Assembly (NCBI GenBank): GCA_036426205.1
Contig: CM071568.1
Location: forward strand, 225,224,239-225,288,238
Origin: Ascaphus truei
Taxonomy: Eukaryota; Chordata; Amphibia; Anura; Ascaphidae
DNA length: 64,000 nucleotides
Direction of reading: 5' to 3'
The notes under the pieces were generated by a model. The model saw nothing but the letters and a program-made list of their open reading frames with translations, had not been told where the DNA came from and did no database searches. Positions 11,140-23,100 of this stretch are shown in pieces (the stretch's first letter is position 1; each line of letters begins with the position of its first letter). The position numbers were made by a program, and so were the translations under genes.

Positions 11140-14100
11140 GGTGAAGCTTGCAGTCAGTGGGCCCGCGGCCATCGTGCAAGTGGTAATAGAAGGGATATAC
11201 GCCTCGGCCCTATGTGGACAACGGGTCACAAGTGACCATAATATATCGCCAGTTTCTATGACCAGCACCTCAACACTGCCGATGAGGCCGCCGAACATAT
11301 GAAGGTTAGGGGATTGAGTACTGAAGACTACCCATCGATGGGATTGCAAGGGTCCAGCTGGACATACTCCAATGAACACCGGCAAAGAAGCACCCTATGC
11401 AGGTAGCGGCCATGGTATGCCCGGAGCCCCCGACCATGTAAATACCCCATCATCTTGGGAACCATGCGGACATAGTGCAAGCTATAATTCGAGCTTACTT
11501 GAAAGAGACCAACGAGCTGCCGCTGGCCGATATCGCTCCTAGACCCCCGTCCTTACGGAGTAGGAGTGCCCATCGGGTTATGCCTTGGAGCGTCACGGGC
11601 TCTACAATGTCAACAAGACTGACGACCATATTACCAGGGGGAGTGCAAAAAGATGGCTGTCTGGTGTTTGTTATCCTGACCGAGACCGAACGACCAACTG
11701 TTCTCGCTGGAGAGTGGAGCCTGAAGAAGAAAGGTTCAGCGGGGGTAAGAGTACTCTGAAGTAAGGGAATGGACAAAGCTAAATCCCTATTCGAAGCCAC
11801 GTGTATGTGCAGAGACCTCTCCCCCTTTCCGATGGAGTTTGATGTCGACCAGAAGCTGGGATGTAATATCCGTCAGCGGGTGGGAGCCACACCTCAGGTG
11901 AAGGCGGCGACCGCGCAGGAGCGGATAGTCGATCTGGACTTCAATTTCGGCGAGTGCGACGCTGTCCACAGAGTGGAAGGAGCGGTTGACCACCCAGTTG
12001 CTGCAACGACGACATGTGTTCTCCCGAGCGAGATGGATGTGGGTGCAGGCCGCAGTGCCCAACATCATTCGGCTGAGTGATGCCACTCCATTCCGGGAAC
12101 GTTCTCGTCGCCTTGCCCCTCGGGATGTGGACGGTGTGGGAGGACCGCAATACAAGACATGAAAACCGCTGGGATTGTGACGGAATCACGAGGACCTACG
12201 CGTCGCCCATAGTGGTGGTGGGAAAAAGAAGGGTCCGTAAGGACTGTGTATCGACAAGAACCCTGAACAATCGCACGATTCGGATCAGTACAACCTTCCG
12301 CCATTGAAGAGATCCTGAAATGCACTGAATGGGAGTCACTGTGTTTTAGCGTTCTTGATCTCCGATCAGGGATACTATCAGGTGCCCATGACACCGAAGA
12401 CCAGGAAAAAAACAGCTTTCGTCTGCCCCCTGGGATTCTATCAATTCACCCGTATGCCCAAGGTATAGTGTGGGGGCCTGCTCGTTCCAAAGACTGATGG
12501 AAAAGACTATCGGAGACATATTCCCGGGAGTGTCTGGTTTACCTGGATGACATTATTGTCTTCGGGAGGACTTAGAAGAACCGAGAGAGAGGCTGCTGAA
12601 AGGTGATAGATCGTCTTGGTCAAGAAGGGTTGAAGCTATCCTCGCAAGTGTAGGTTTTTCATACCTCGGTGACCTACGTGGGGCACATCGTGTCTGCCCG
12701 GGGATGCTACTGATCCAGCAAGGTAGAAGCTGTGGTGACTGGCAGCCACGTCCCGATAATGTCACGGAACTGCGGTCCTTCCTCTGTTTCTGCGGGTACT
12801 ACCGTCGGTTCGTGGAGGGGTACTCTAGTCGAGCTAAACCCCGACAATTTGCTAAAGATATACCCGGAAGATACTGGGAGAAAGCCAACGTCGGCCCGCA
12901 ACGTTGGCGATAAGTGGACGCCTGAGTGTGAACGGGCCTTCCTGAACTGAAGGAAAGTCGGACAGAAGCACCATGCTGCCTATGCTGATCCAGAACAACC
13001 GATGTCCTCATTGGATGCCAGCTCTCAATGGGCTGGTGGCTTTCGCATCAGAAGCACCCCGAAGGTCTTCGGCCTGTAGCTACGTCAGCCGCAGTCTGAC
13101 ACCCAGTGAGCAGAGATACCCCGTCCACAATTGGATTTTTGGCTCTCAATGGGATCACCGAGAAGCTCCACGACTACTTACGGTGCACCTTCGAGGTAAG
13201 ACGGATAACACTCCCCCACGACATCAATACGTCGGGCCAAATTAGATGCGCCGGCACATATGGCAGCCGCCCTCAGTACAACTACACTACCGTCTCCTGA
13301 ATATAATCCCGGGGCCACATGAATATTGGGGCGGACGCCCTCGTCCGAAGGCCAGACATTCGTAACCTCCCGTGCGCCCCCCGCTCATCGACTCGCCACC
13401 GATGACGAGGAATGGGAAGAAACTTCCCGGCCCCGAGTGCGGGCTATGGTAAAACGGCAGCCATAGTTAATGACCAAGTGGCCTCTCCGAGTTACGAGTT
13501 GCCGAGCTCTTGGGATTGCAGTCGCAGGCTGTCCCCGCCGCCTACTGCGACCCAAAAGGGATGCACCTCACAGCATGACAAGTGTTCCGGTGGAAAGATC
13601 TGGTTAGGCTATCAAATTCCGAGATCCGGTTGCTGAGCATCATCAGCACGCCGTTGAAAAGAGGAACTCAGCCTTCTGAAACGTGCGCCCAATGACTTGG
13701 TGCGCCTTGACTCATGCGAGAATGGGGGACAACTTTGAAACGACAATGACTGCTCTATCGGGTGGTGCAATACCACACCACAACCACCGGATAGGAGACA
13801 CAGCTAGTCCTACCTAAGAACTTACCACCTGGTGTTGAAGTCCTACACACGATGACACACGGGCATCTCGGTGTAGAGAAGACTTTTGGGCTAGTCCGAG
13901 ATCCGGTTCTTCTAGCCTCAAGATGCGGTGAAGCGTGGAACAACCACTGTCGCCGTTGTGCTCGGTGTGTTCAACCAGCAGACGTTGCCTACCAGAGCAG
14001 CTCCTATGGCCTCTGAGAGTTCTGGTCCAATGGACATGGTGTGTATGGACTTTTTATGTATCGAACCTGATAGAGCGAGTATCGGTAACGTGCTGGTCAG

Positions 14101-14910
14101 TCACGGACCATTACAACCCGAATGCCCAGGCCTTCCCACAAAGACCAGAAGGCTATACACGGTCCGAAAGTCTATGGGAAAAGTTTCTCTCGTCCATGTA
14201 CGGTCTCTCCACAGACTCCACTCTGACCAAGGGCGGATTTTGAGAGTACTGCTAATCGAGAAGTACTTAAATATGCTGAATGTCGCCAATCCCGGACGAC
14301 GCCGTACCACCCCGAAGGCTGCCTTGCCGCAGACGATTCAACAGAACCCTGGGACATGCTTGGAACTCTGAAGGGAACGCAGAAAACAGAATGGAGTCTG
14401 TCACCTTAGAAGCGTATTAACAGCGGCGTACAGGACAAACTGTACTCGCTCATGAGTCCACTATGGGTTCTCCCCGTCTTCCTACTATGTTTGGACGGGA
14501 GCAAGACTTCCCGTGGATGTGCGTCCTTCGGTCTCACAACGGATGGATACACATGCTACCCATTTCAAGTATGTGCAAAGGATAAAGCAGTTTGCAGCGA
14601 GCTTACCAACAGGCTGAGAAGTCTACAGCTAAACTGAATGCTGGCAATAAGACACGATACGACAACAAAGTCAAGTATCGAGAGTTACGTCCTGGGACGC
14701 TGTGTTTTTTACTTCGTAATCTGGGAGTCCCCGGAAAACAATAAACTGGCAGACGATGGAGAGATATGCGTATATGAGGTAGAGTACAGATGCCGCGGCC
14801 TCCCGTCTATCGCATCAAAGACACAGACGGCCGGGTAAAAGGTTGGCATCGTACTCACCTTCTCCCCTATCCCCCAAGTGTGGGAGACGAAGAAGAAGAG
14901 ATACACAGGC
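11140..14910 (+). pseudogene. Gypsy pol remnant (PR-RT-RNaseH-IN), frameshifted
   Basis: Polyprotein region read across many frameshifts. Around 11205-11235 is a protease-like VDNGSQVT, with Asn in place of the usual Thr/Ser of D-T/S-G. Reverse transcriptase occupies about 12240-12600, with LDLRSGYYQVPM, TAFVCPLGFYQFTRMP and the catalytic YLDDIIVF block. RNase H-like sequence follows to about 13330. Integrase spans about 13780-14400, with H-H zinc-binding remnants, the first core Asp in MDMVCMDFLC, and a later HSDQGR block. The C-terminal tail near 14820-14870 reads DTDGRVK...HRTHLLPYPP. Stops and shifts leave no functional enzyme. The order RT before IN is the Ty3/Gypsy arrangement. Confidence 0.9.
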
Positions 14911-15503
14911 CTCACCGCTCAACGGTGAGTTCGATCTATCAGAGGTGGGTCAAGAGGAGCTTGTAAATAACGAGACACGCTCTGAAACTCCTGAAGACCC
15001 TATGGAGGACCCTCTCAAAGGGACTTTCCACAGAAGGGGCATCTCCCGGAGGAGCTACGGGTAGGGGCCCCCGTAGGCCAATGCCTACTAAAGTGGTCAC
15101 CAACAGGCCAGCTTTGGATCCCAGAGCCCGTGCTTTGTGCCTAACGCAGACTGTTCAGAGACATTCTCCCTCCCCTCAAGGGAGAGGCTGAGCCTCAGGA
15201 CTGTACTTATTACTCACCAGAGGGAGTGCTGAGAAAACAACTCCGTAGGGCCAAGGGCCAGGTACCCCCACTCGGGTAACCTATGATCAAATAGGGGCTA
15301 CCCCATTATGAGTGCTCAGCAGTGGTCTCGGAGCAAAATCCAATCCGTGATTGTGATGCTTCACAGAATTGTGTAACCTTGTTTAAAGTTAATGCAATGT
15401 GCTAAGTTGTATTCGTACCAGATGCATTTTTATTATATAACGTTGTTTATGTAGTAAGTTATGTGGTCCAGAGCGGGGACGTTGGAGTTTCACCAGGGGG
15501 AGA
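14911..15503 (+). other. Gypsy 3' untranslated interior and polypurine tract
   Basis: No coding similarity seen. It ends in the purine run AGGGGGAGA (15495-15503) directly abutting the 3' LTR, the expected plus-strand primer site. Confidence 0.75.
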
Positions 15504-16837
15504 TGTAGCCAGGTCCCCCTCGCGCACTCGCCCCCCTCGCACTCCTTGTCCCCCTCTCCCACTCACCCCTTCTTCCCCGTTGCGCGCGTGGTTGCGTGCC
15601 GTTGTCGGGGACGCGAGCGGCGAGCAGGCGTTGCCGGGGCGGCGATCGGGCCGTCGCAAGGCCGCGATCGCGTTGCCACCGCCCGGCGGCTAGCAGAGCA
15701 GGGCGCCGACATGACAGTGAGCTCGCGCATCGCAGGAGGCCGCTAGCGCGGGAGGCCCAGATAGCTCCGCATGCGCGAGAATAGGCTCCAGCCCCCAGGG
15801 TGTCTTAGGGCAGAGCATGCCCCTGACGCCAGGGACCATCAGAAGGCCAGATTCCCCTGCTACAAGGGGATAACTTTCGCGGGGTTTTGCAGCTACGCAG
15901 GACTCATGATCCGACCAGCTAGGGGTAAGAGGTGGGTGCAGGGGTCATGACCCTCATAGCCAGCAGCCCCCCCCAAGGTCCCAGTTAGGTCCTGACCACC
16001 CCTAATAGCTTGTGGAGCTTAGGGACAGGCCCTAGATGGGACACTGCCCACTTTTTTGAGCAAGTAGTCAGGGACACAGAGCGGAAGCCGTGCGGCCCTG
16101 CGAGGTGGGTTCTGCTCAGGACACCACCAAAGACTCTAACACAAGGAAGACATTGTTCGCGCTAGACTTTCAACCCACGCGGTGTGGAGCACGGCGTCGG
16201 ATCGTGCGGATTGATATCGGCGGTACCGTGGCTGGACCCGGGCAGGTAACAGGCAACTCACGTGCACCACACCAGGCCTATCACCAAACATAGTGGCTGC
16301 GCAGTCACACAACAACATGTACAGGTATTTGACTCTGGGAGCACGAGACATTTGAGTGGGGGTTACTGGACACAGGGTGGGGTCACATTGTGGGTGGTAG
16401 CGTCCGCCGTGACGCCTAAAGGTGGTAGCGTCCGCCGTGACGCCTAGAGTGGTGGTCCGCCGTGACGCTAGAGGTGGTAGCGTCCGCCGTGACGCCTGGT
16501 GTGTTTAGTGTCCGCCGTGACACCCAGTGTGGTTAGCGTCCGCCGTGGCCATGTTATTTGTTTTATATATTTTGCTATGCAGTAAAGTCAGTCCTGTTTT
16601 ACATTCTATCGCTTTGTGTGGTTGTTTCCTGTGAGGGCCTCCTCCCACTCCGTTGGGATCCCTCCAGGTGGAGGCGTTGCACTAGAGATGTATGAGATGT
16701 ATGTACCACCCAGGTTCCCCAAGGCGGAACTCAGCCCTCCTGTGAGCCAACAGGTAATGCACCACACCTGAGTAACTTTGCATGTTCCTACACTTCCACA
16801 GTATTATCTGCGAGTGGGTGGGGGAACACCCGTTACA
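15504..16837 (+). repeat. 3' LTR of Gypsy element (1334 bp)
   Basis: Same boundaries as the 5' LTR, including the 28-bp tandem array (16393-16550). It carries many single-base deletions relative to the 5' copy. Confidence 0.95.
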
Positions 16838-17024
16838 CTGGTTATAACGCAGCAATCCTCTATGCTTGGCAGTTGATAAAAGGTTCTGCATAGAGAACAA
16901 TGAGTAATGTTACATCATATAAATGTATTTTGCAGGGGATGGTTTAAATATATATCTACAAATTATAAGGATCTTTTAGTTAACTTTGAGTTAATCCTTA
17001 GCTGGGTTTTTTTTTCTCTTCTAG

Positions 17025-17153
17025 TTGGCCTTTGAAACCATGGGAATCATAGCAGTGGTTACCAACTGTGCTCTGCTTGGGATGTCTACACAAGTCAATG
17101 CACTTTTCGATGACTCTAAAATGGACCTAATTTTGATTGTGGCGGCAATAGAG
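17025..17153 (+). CDS. ANO10: ANO10 exon encoding TM9
   Basis: Coding exon of 43 codons, phase 0 (acceptor TCTTCTAG ending 17024; donor GTACAC from 17154). It begins [20 protein letters not shown] and ends [10 protein letters not shown], matching TM9 and the adjacent lumenal loop of vertebrate ANO10. In other vertebrates the next exon starts with His and encodes TM10 and the C-terminal tail (consensus LALKFILAF-type). No such exon was seen downstream in this window, so the gene is open at its 3' end. The donor GTACAC departs from the GTRAGT consensus but keeps GT. Confidence 0.95.
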
Positions 17154-17877
17154 GTACACTCTTTCTTTATCCTTATGATGTCTAAAGATGCATAGATCTG
17201 TTCCATGTTTATGTATTACTGTCTGAGCTTTGATAGTCCAATTAAAAAACACCCTATTGTGGAAAGAACCGCAACACATTGCAATGCGATGCATCCATCA
17301 TTGTCCGGGATCAACATGGGAACCTTTGTAATTCTCCAGAATGTCTAGAGCTGATGGTATGTTTAGTGATCTGTGGAAGGGAATGACTAGTCCTAGTCAA
17401 TCCGCAGTGACCTTACACTTCCTGTGATAAATACAGTGCAATTCAGTTGGATGTAAGTTCTCCTGCAGAAGGAGTATGTCATTGACCGGTTGGCTGGCTT
17501 GGCACGATAAATCGTATCGGTTGCCATGATTGAATGCATTGGCTCTTATTGGTTCTTATGGCATAGTGTCAGAAATGTTTCTTGAAGGAGATTTGCAGTG
17601 CTGCTATCCAGTATCAAAATTCAAAAATGCAGAATGTGAGTTAAACGAGAGAAAATATGTTTCTGTATAGGTGCAAGTGAGCAAATACAAGTGCGCAACT
17701 AAATTCAAACCATAAAGTGATAAAACCAATCTTTGGTGATAGTTACCCAACTTATACCATTAGTGTTAATACAAATACAGTATAACAAATTAAAAGTAAT
17801 ACATAACCGTGTAGGGTGTAAAAAGGGCATCTGCAGCTGAAGGTTATTAGAGGGTGGCTCAGCACCCTAAATGCACT

Positions 17878-18451
17878 AGAAGAACAACAAGAAAACACAG
17901 CGCAAGGACGCAATATTGAAGTATATCAAGAATATATTAATAAAGTATAAAAGGTAAGTATTCTGCGTACATCAATATGGAGAATAAATCACATTGTATG
18001 GTTTAAACACAACGTTTACCACACGCCACACTCGAAACTTGCAGGCAGGATCAGATGACACCGTTGGATCTCCCAGGCTGCTGCGGACGCTGTTCAGCCT
18101 CCTAGCGACTGTTGGCTCACCGCTCGTTCTCACAGTCCCATTGTATGCAGCTCGTTAGGCCAAAAATGTCCGTTTCCAGCTGGTGGTATATTCACCGAGC
18201 ATGTAAAAGTCTTTGCCTTTTGGTCACCACAATCGTCAATTACACTCCACGGGATTGTATTGAGTCCGTAGGGAGAACTCCTACTGACAGGAAGTAGTCA
18301 CGATCCACCGCGACTCTGCTGACCGGAAACCGAAGCTCCGCATAGAGTCACGTGAAGGGAAGTGACTCACCGGATTACCCGGCAGGGGTATCGGAATAAA
18401 CCTGGAATAACGACTAAGAGGCAACTTAATCGACGAGTCACTACTAGCAAT
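17878..18451 (-). repeat. Left inverted terminal repeat (pLTR) of Penelope-like element
   Basis: Reverse complement of 19793-20098 over two blocks: 17878 to about 18062, and about 18325-18451. A segment of about 260 bp (about 18063-18325) present here is missing from the right arm. Confidence 0.9.
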
Positions 18452-18456
18452 AGATA

Positions 18457-18497
18457 GTCCTACGCGTTTCGTAGCTATGACGCTACTTCATCAGGGA
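18457..18497 (-). ncRNA. Hammerhead ribozyme (type I, minimal stem III) in Penelope-like element
   Basis: Read on the minus strand: stem I strand TCC, then CTGATGA core, A, stem II GTAGC-(GTCATA)-GCTAC, GAAA core, CGCG, then TA as the cleavage NUH, then GGA closing stem I. All invariant core bases (CUGANGA...GAAA...UH) are present and stem II is five perfect pairs. The one-pair, palindromic stem III is characteristic of hammerheads in animal Penelope-like elements, which are thought to self-cleave best as dimers. It lies directly 5' (minus sense) of the terminal repeat, where processing of element RNA would separate units. Confidence 0.88.
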
Positions 18498-18833
18498 ATA
18501 ATTAAACATTAGTTCCCGAAGGCACTATATACACGCCTGGCCTCCCTCATTGGCTAGCCCTTACAGCATCATTAACCAATCGGGTGGGTCGCGGCGGCAA
18601 TCATGTGAACTTCGTACCTGTGTCTAATTAACATGGAAAAACACACACAATATTTGATTAAAAACTATATAAAATAACACATATTGCAAAATACAGAATA
18701 TTACTATATAAAACAACAACTTAATGCTGTTAATAAAAGAAACAGCTATTAGTAAAAATATAAATTCAATATCATACTATAAAAAGAATTGTATCAATGA
18801 AGAAATTCGAACATGTGGAGGAAATAGATTAGC

Positions 18834-19745
18834 TCAATACAGGGCCCACACATCAATATCTTCATTGAGCCCTCTTGGTGACACAGTGTCCAATTTAAGG
18901 ATCCAAAATGTCTCTAAAGCTGATAGAGATTTAACCCTATCACCTCCCCTCCGGTTACAAGGAACATGTTGGATTCCCTTAAATGTGATGCCCGATGGAT
19001 TTTTGTTGTGAAACAGCATAAAATGTCTAGATACACTATGCTTTTTCCAGACCATTTCTAATATTTCTTATATGTTCCTGAACGCGTACTTTAAGAGCAC
19101 GCTTTGTTCTACCGTCATATTGAAGCCTGCAAGGGCATTCTAGGGGGCACCACAATTAAAATGGAAGTGCAAAGAATGAAGTCTTTAATATTAAAGACTT
19201 CCTTAGATGTTTTAGATGTGATATGTTTTTTTTTTATCTAGGTGCAAATACTTGCATACAGGGCATTTACCACATGTATGGTTACCTATTTTTTTATCAC
19301 CCAACCATCCTTTTGGAAAGGTGGTGCAAACCGCCTGGCCAATGTCACTTGGTGCCAAAGCACTTTTTAGATTTGTAGCTCTCCTATTGAGGAACCTAGG
19401 TGATTCAACCAAGTGCTCCCTCAAAATGGGGTCATTGCAAAGTATCCCCCAATGTTTTGACACAATTTTCTCAATGTTTCCATGTGCTGAATTATAATCT
19501 GTAATAAAGGCCACATTAATCTTATCAGTATCATTTTTGCTCTTATTTCGAATACTAGGGGTAAGCATATCATCACGATTCATACATCTTACTCTATTAA
19601 GTTCCTTTTTTAGCCTCTCCAAGGGATAACCTCTTTCAATGAACCTCCGTAATAGTTTCTCAGCCTGTTGGTCAAAGACCTCTAGATTGCTGCAATTACG
19701 CCTCCGTCGCATAACTTGGCCTCCTGGAATGTTCTGTATCCACAA
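18834..19745 (-). pseudogene. Penelope-like ORF C-terminal remnant (linker plus GIY-YIG endonuclease)
   Basis: Two minus-strand pieces of one protein, separated by a frameshift. The upstream piece (19745-19212, 177 codons) contains the motif FLNRRATNLKSALAPSDI and a Cys/His cluster (HTCGKCPVCKYLHLD), typical of the region between RT and endonuclease. The downstream piece (about 19165-18834) has CPCRLQYDGRTKRALKVR, corresponding to the second half of the GIY-YIG motif with its catalytic Arg. It then reads HNKNPSGITFKGIQHV, RRGGDR and LNEDIDVWALY before the stop. YDG replaces the usual Y-V/I-G, and the shift lies inside the nuclease. The enzyme would nick target DNA for reverse transcription if intact. 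Confidence 0.85.
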
Positions 19746-19792
19746 TTTTGTTGTGGTTACTAGTGGCCATCAAAAGGATGTTCATGTCCACC

Positions 19793-20098
19793 TCTATTGC
19801 TAGTAGTGACTCGTCGATTAAGTTGCCTCTTAGTCGTTATTCCAGGTTTATTCCGATACCCCTGCCGGGTAATCCGGTGAGTCACTTCCCTTCACGTGAC
19901 TCTATGCGGAGCTTCTGTGTCATCTGATCCTGCCTGCAAGTTCCGAGTGTGGCGTGTGGTAAACGTTGTGTTTAAACCATACAATGTGATTTATTCTCCA
20001 TATTGATGTACGCAGAATACTTACCTTTTATACTTTATTAATATATTCTTGATACTTCACTATTGCGTCCTTGCGCTGTGTTTTCTTGTTGTTCTTCT
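19793..20098 (+). repeat. Right inverted terminal repeat of Penelope-like element
   Basis: Inverted copy of the left arm, lacking an internal segment of about 260 bp and lacking the hammerhead. Its last bases overlap the first bases of the target duplication. Confidence 0.9.
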
Positions 20099-20109
20099 GT
20101 ATAGGTGCA

Positions 20110-23100
20110 CCTGTATAAGGGATGACTTCCCCAAACCTGCTTACTGTAAAAAGTAACACGCTGGGAAAGCTATTAATAGAGGACACAGAAAAATATATTA
20201 CTCAATATATCACTATTACTCGAGCCCTAATGAAGATGCCCTTGTGGCATCAAAAAAGGTTAGCAATTCCAATACATCATGATAATGAAGTCATCGATTC
20301 TTCTGTGCCCTCTATTTATATTAGTGTGCCCCATTTGAAATGTATTACTGGCAGGTTTGCTGCCTTCATTTCATTGGGTACTGTCTGAAGTGATTCTTTA
20401 ATTTGATGCTTCTGGAAGGTGTAGTTGGATATATTTAATATCCCGCTACTGTCTTGACCTGACATGTTTTTAGAATAACTATTGCCAACATAAGGAACTG
20501 TATCCATGGAAATAGAGCAATTACGTAGCCCACTGATGTTTTAGTATGTCAATTTAGTATGCTTCATAATGAATTCAAGATCTTTGAGAAGGTTAATCAC
20601 CGCCACAAATGATTTAAATCAACCAATTATTTTTTCCTGTCTATGTTCCCAGCATATCCTTGAGTTTCAGAAAAAGGCTGCCAATCAAGCAAAAATCTTA
20701 TTCTACTGTAGCAAATTCTAGAGATCCCTCATATTTCAGTGTAAGTTAATTGCAGAGTGTTTATTTGAATAGTTGAAACCCTAATCTCTGCAGTTGAGCT
20801 TGAATGCCTTTTTATGAATACATTGGTTACAATGCTGAGATGCCTTTGAACAGATTTTGTGAGATTTGGTATTTCTGGGTCTCCCAGGTGTTCATATTCT
20901 CTCATAGCGGCTTCTCCCTTTCTTGGATATGAGAGCTGTGCAAAGATTGATGAAATGGAGAGCCTGCATGTAAAGCCTTTCATAACAATCCCACATCTCA
21001 TACGACAAACTGAATTCCTCAATCTGGAAAAATGAGCAGTCTGATAGCTCAGTAGAAAGCTTAGGCTTCGGACATGGTGGATCAATTCGTGCTGACCCGC
21101 GCTGCTGCTCACTCATCCAGGAGCTTTTTGCTGGCCTGGCAGAGGAGACAGCAAGCGCGCTTGGGAGGCGGGTGGTGGACGTGTCCGCTGGCAGGGCTAT
21201 TCTGGCGCCGATGTTAACGTCACGCCGCCGATGTCAACGTCACGCATGAAAATGCTGGCTGCAGCCTCATTGGATATCGAGTGGTCATATGACCGCTCCT
21301 CCGCTCCCCTGGGCGGCAAATTTCAAACTTGCCTGTCTCGGAAAATTTTGTCAGCCTCCGCACGCATGCGGAAGCGTGCGGAAGCAGCTGTTAAGCCGCG
21401 CTGATGACAGATGCAGGGGGTAAGTGCACCTGCTCAGTGCGGCTCAGCATGGCTCAGCACAACCCTATCTACTATGTCCCAGGCCTTAGACTGATTTAGC
21501 TCGTGTTTTAGAAGGAAACTTTATCTTTGGTGGATTATATGAATTATTTTTTTTAAATACTGTGTATGACATGGTAATTTAGTCTTCAATGTATAAAATG
21601 GTTAGGAACATAATGGTAACAAGCGTTGCATACATTACTTTTGTATTTAACACAAAAATCAAGCTGGAGCTGCGAATCTTAGTTCTGTACATGTTCTAGA
21701 GAGAGATTAGAGTAATAAGGGTAGATACATAATTATTGAGTAACAAGGAGCTTACGTCCAAAGCTTTCCATATGGGGCAGATATTACAATACTACCCTTC
21801 AAAAGAACCAGTTTCTAACTCTTTCCCAGAGTGTTTTCACCTCTATCCTCCATTGACTTAAGTGGGAGTTGACGTCTGTTCAAGCCTATAAAAGAGCTTG
21901 GTGAATAACCACCATAGTGAGCTTGTAAATCCATGCAGAAAAATCTTCATTTTGTTAGTTGATAGTTAAAATAACAATTAAAAAAAATTTTTTTATATAA
22001 TGAACGATTTCATATATACTGCGGTATGATCCAGCTTAAATTTTAGGCTTCCAGAGCTTTTTGAGGGCATAATAAAGTCTATAAAAATGAAATATAGACT
22101 TATGCTTACCAAAGAAACATACCTACTGTTTTGTTCTTTAAAGCTGGCAACTGTCCATTCCTTATTTATTACTAAAAAATCACTCTCAGGCCCAGATCCA
22201 CAAAACGGATGTCCAATTCATATAAATGGGAGTTGGGCATAAAATGCAATGATAGTTGCAGGCTCAGCTACTGTTGATTCATGATTGCCCCCCCCCCCCC
22301 CCCCCTTTAAAAAAAAAAATAGAGAGAGAGTGCAAATTGAAATATTACTGTGTGCTCATTTGCATGTCATGGACAGGTCTGCAACCCTGCCTTCCACCAT
22401 TATCACCCAGCACACAGTGCTTCCACTGCAGGCATGGGGATTTATGGCGAAATCGACATCGCAACTGAGACAACAGTGACCCACCTTTTGCTTCAAAACC
22501 AATAAACATGGTCCCCTGTAAGTTATGCTGCTGCATTCACAGCTTGCGCACAGCGGTTGAGATGCATAGCCAGTAAACCCACCCACAGACAGCCGTTTTT
22601 ACCTTCATGGGTCTCATCAGTGTGGGGTTGGTTTGCCTGGCTTTGCAAAATGAAGCAGGGATAGGTTTCACCACACTTAGTTAAGATATATATTAATTGA
22701 AGATATAGGAAGATAAGAGATAATATAATGAAAGACGAGAATATAGAGAGAGAGAAGGAATACACAGAGTACAGACAACACACACATAATTATAAAAGAG
22801 AGAGAAGAAGAGTAGTAGTAGAGAGATATAGAGAATAGAAGATACATTAACATGATATATATAGACTATTACATATACATACTATATATACTGACACATA
22901 TATCACATCACATATACACACCACACACGTCGACAAATCCACACAAAATAATACTCGCCGAACAAAAAATCTACTCGCCACCTAGTCCCGCCCCCAGACC
23001 CGTTTTAAAAAAAAAAAAAATGAATAAATTGCAAGTAAGAACAACATTGTTTTTGACATAGTTATTTATTTTATTTACATCTTGTACTACAATTAGTCCT

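Larger units (their letters stand above)
8189..16837 (+). mobile_element. Full-length Ty3/Gypsy LTR retrotransposon
   Basis: Two LTRs, both starting TGTAGCCAGGTCCCCCTCGC and ending CCCGTTACA, flank a degraded gag-pol interior. The four bases CTGG before the 5' LTR (8185-8188) are repeated after the 3' LTR (16838-16841), a 4-bp target duplication typical of Gypsy elements. Domain order PR-RT-RNase H-IN identifies the Ty3/Gypsy superfamily. The element lies in the same orientation as ANO10. A purine-rich tract sits directly before the 3' LTR. No convincing tRNA primer site is evident after 9540 (TTTGGGGTGGCTGCGG). Confidence 0.95.
6299..17024 (+). other. ANO10: ANO10 intron expanded by a Gypsy element
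   Basis: Intron of about 10.7 kb, of which about 8.65 kb is the Gypsy element at 8189-16837. 6299-7271 shows only AT-rich sequence, including a short tandem duplication near 6525-6565 (GTATCTACACCAACAGCTAT twice). 7626-8184 has no recognisable feature. The acceptor is TTCTCTTCTAG ending 17024. Confidence 0.85.
17676..20094 (-). mobile_element. Penelope-like retroelement with inverted terminal repeats
   Basis: The element is flanked by an exact 15-bp duplication, TTCTGTATAGGTGCA at 17661-17675 and 20095-20109. On the minus strand it carries the end of a Penelope-like ORF: a Cys-rich linker, then a GIY-YIG endonuclease remnant. This is followed by a 3' region with a hammerhead ribozyme and a terminal repeat. 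The same repeat occurs inverted at the other end, as known for Penelope-like elements. No reverse transcriptase motifs are seen, so the copy is 5'-truncated (2419 bp). The subfamily is not assigned. Confidence 0.88.

Noticed and set aside
20654..20719. Possible ANO10 last exon: acceptor-like TTCCCAG followed by an open frame starting HILEFQKKAANQAKI
   Set aside because: Phase and the initial His fit, but the residues do not match the TM10 sequence (consensus LALKFILAF type) and the frame stops after 22 codons.
21040..21095. tRNA gene or SINE head
   Set aside because: Box A-like and weak box B-like strings only; no acceptor or anticodon stems can be paired.
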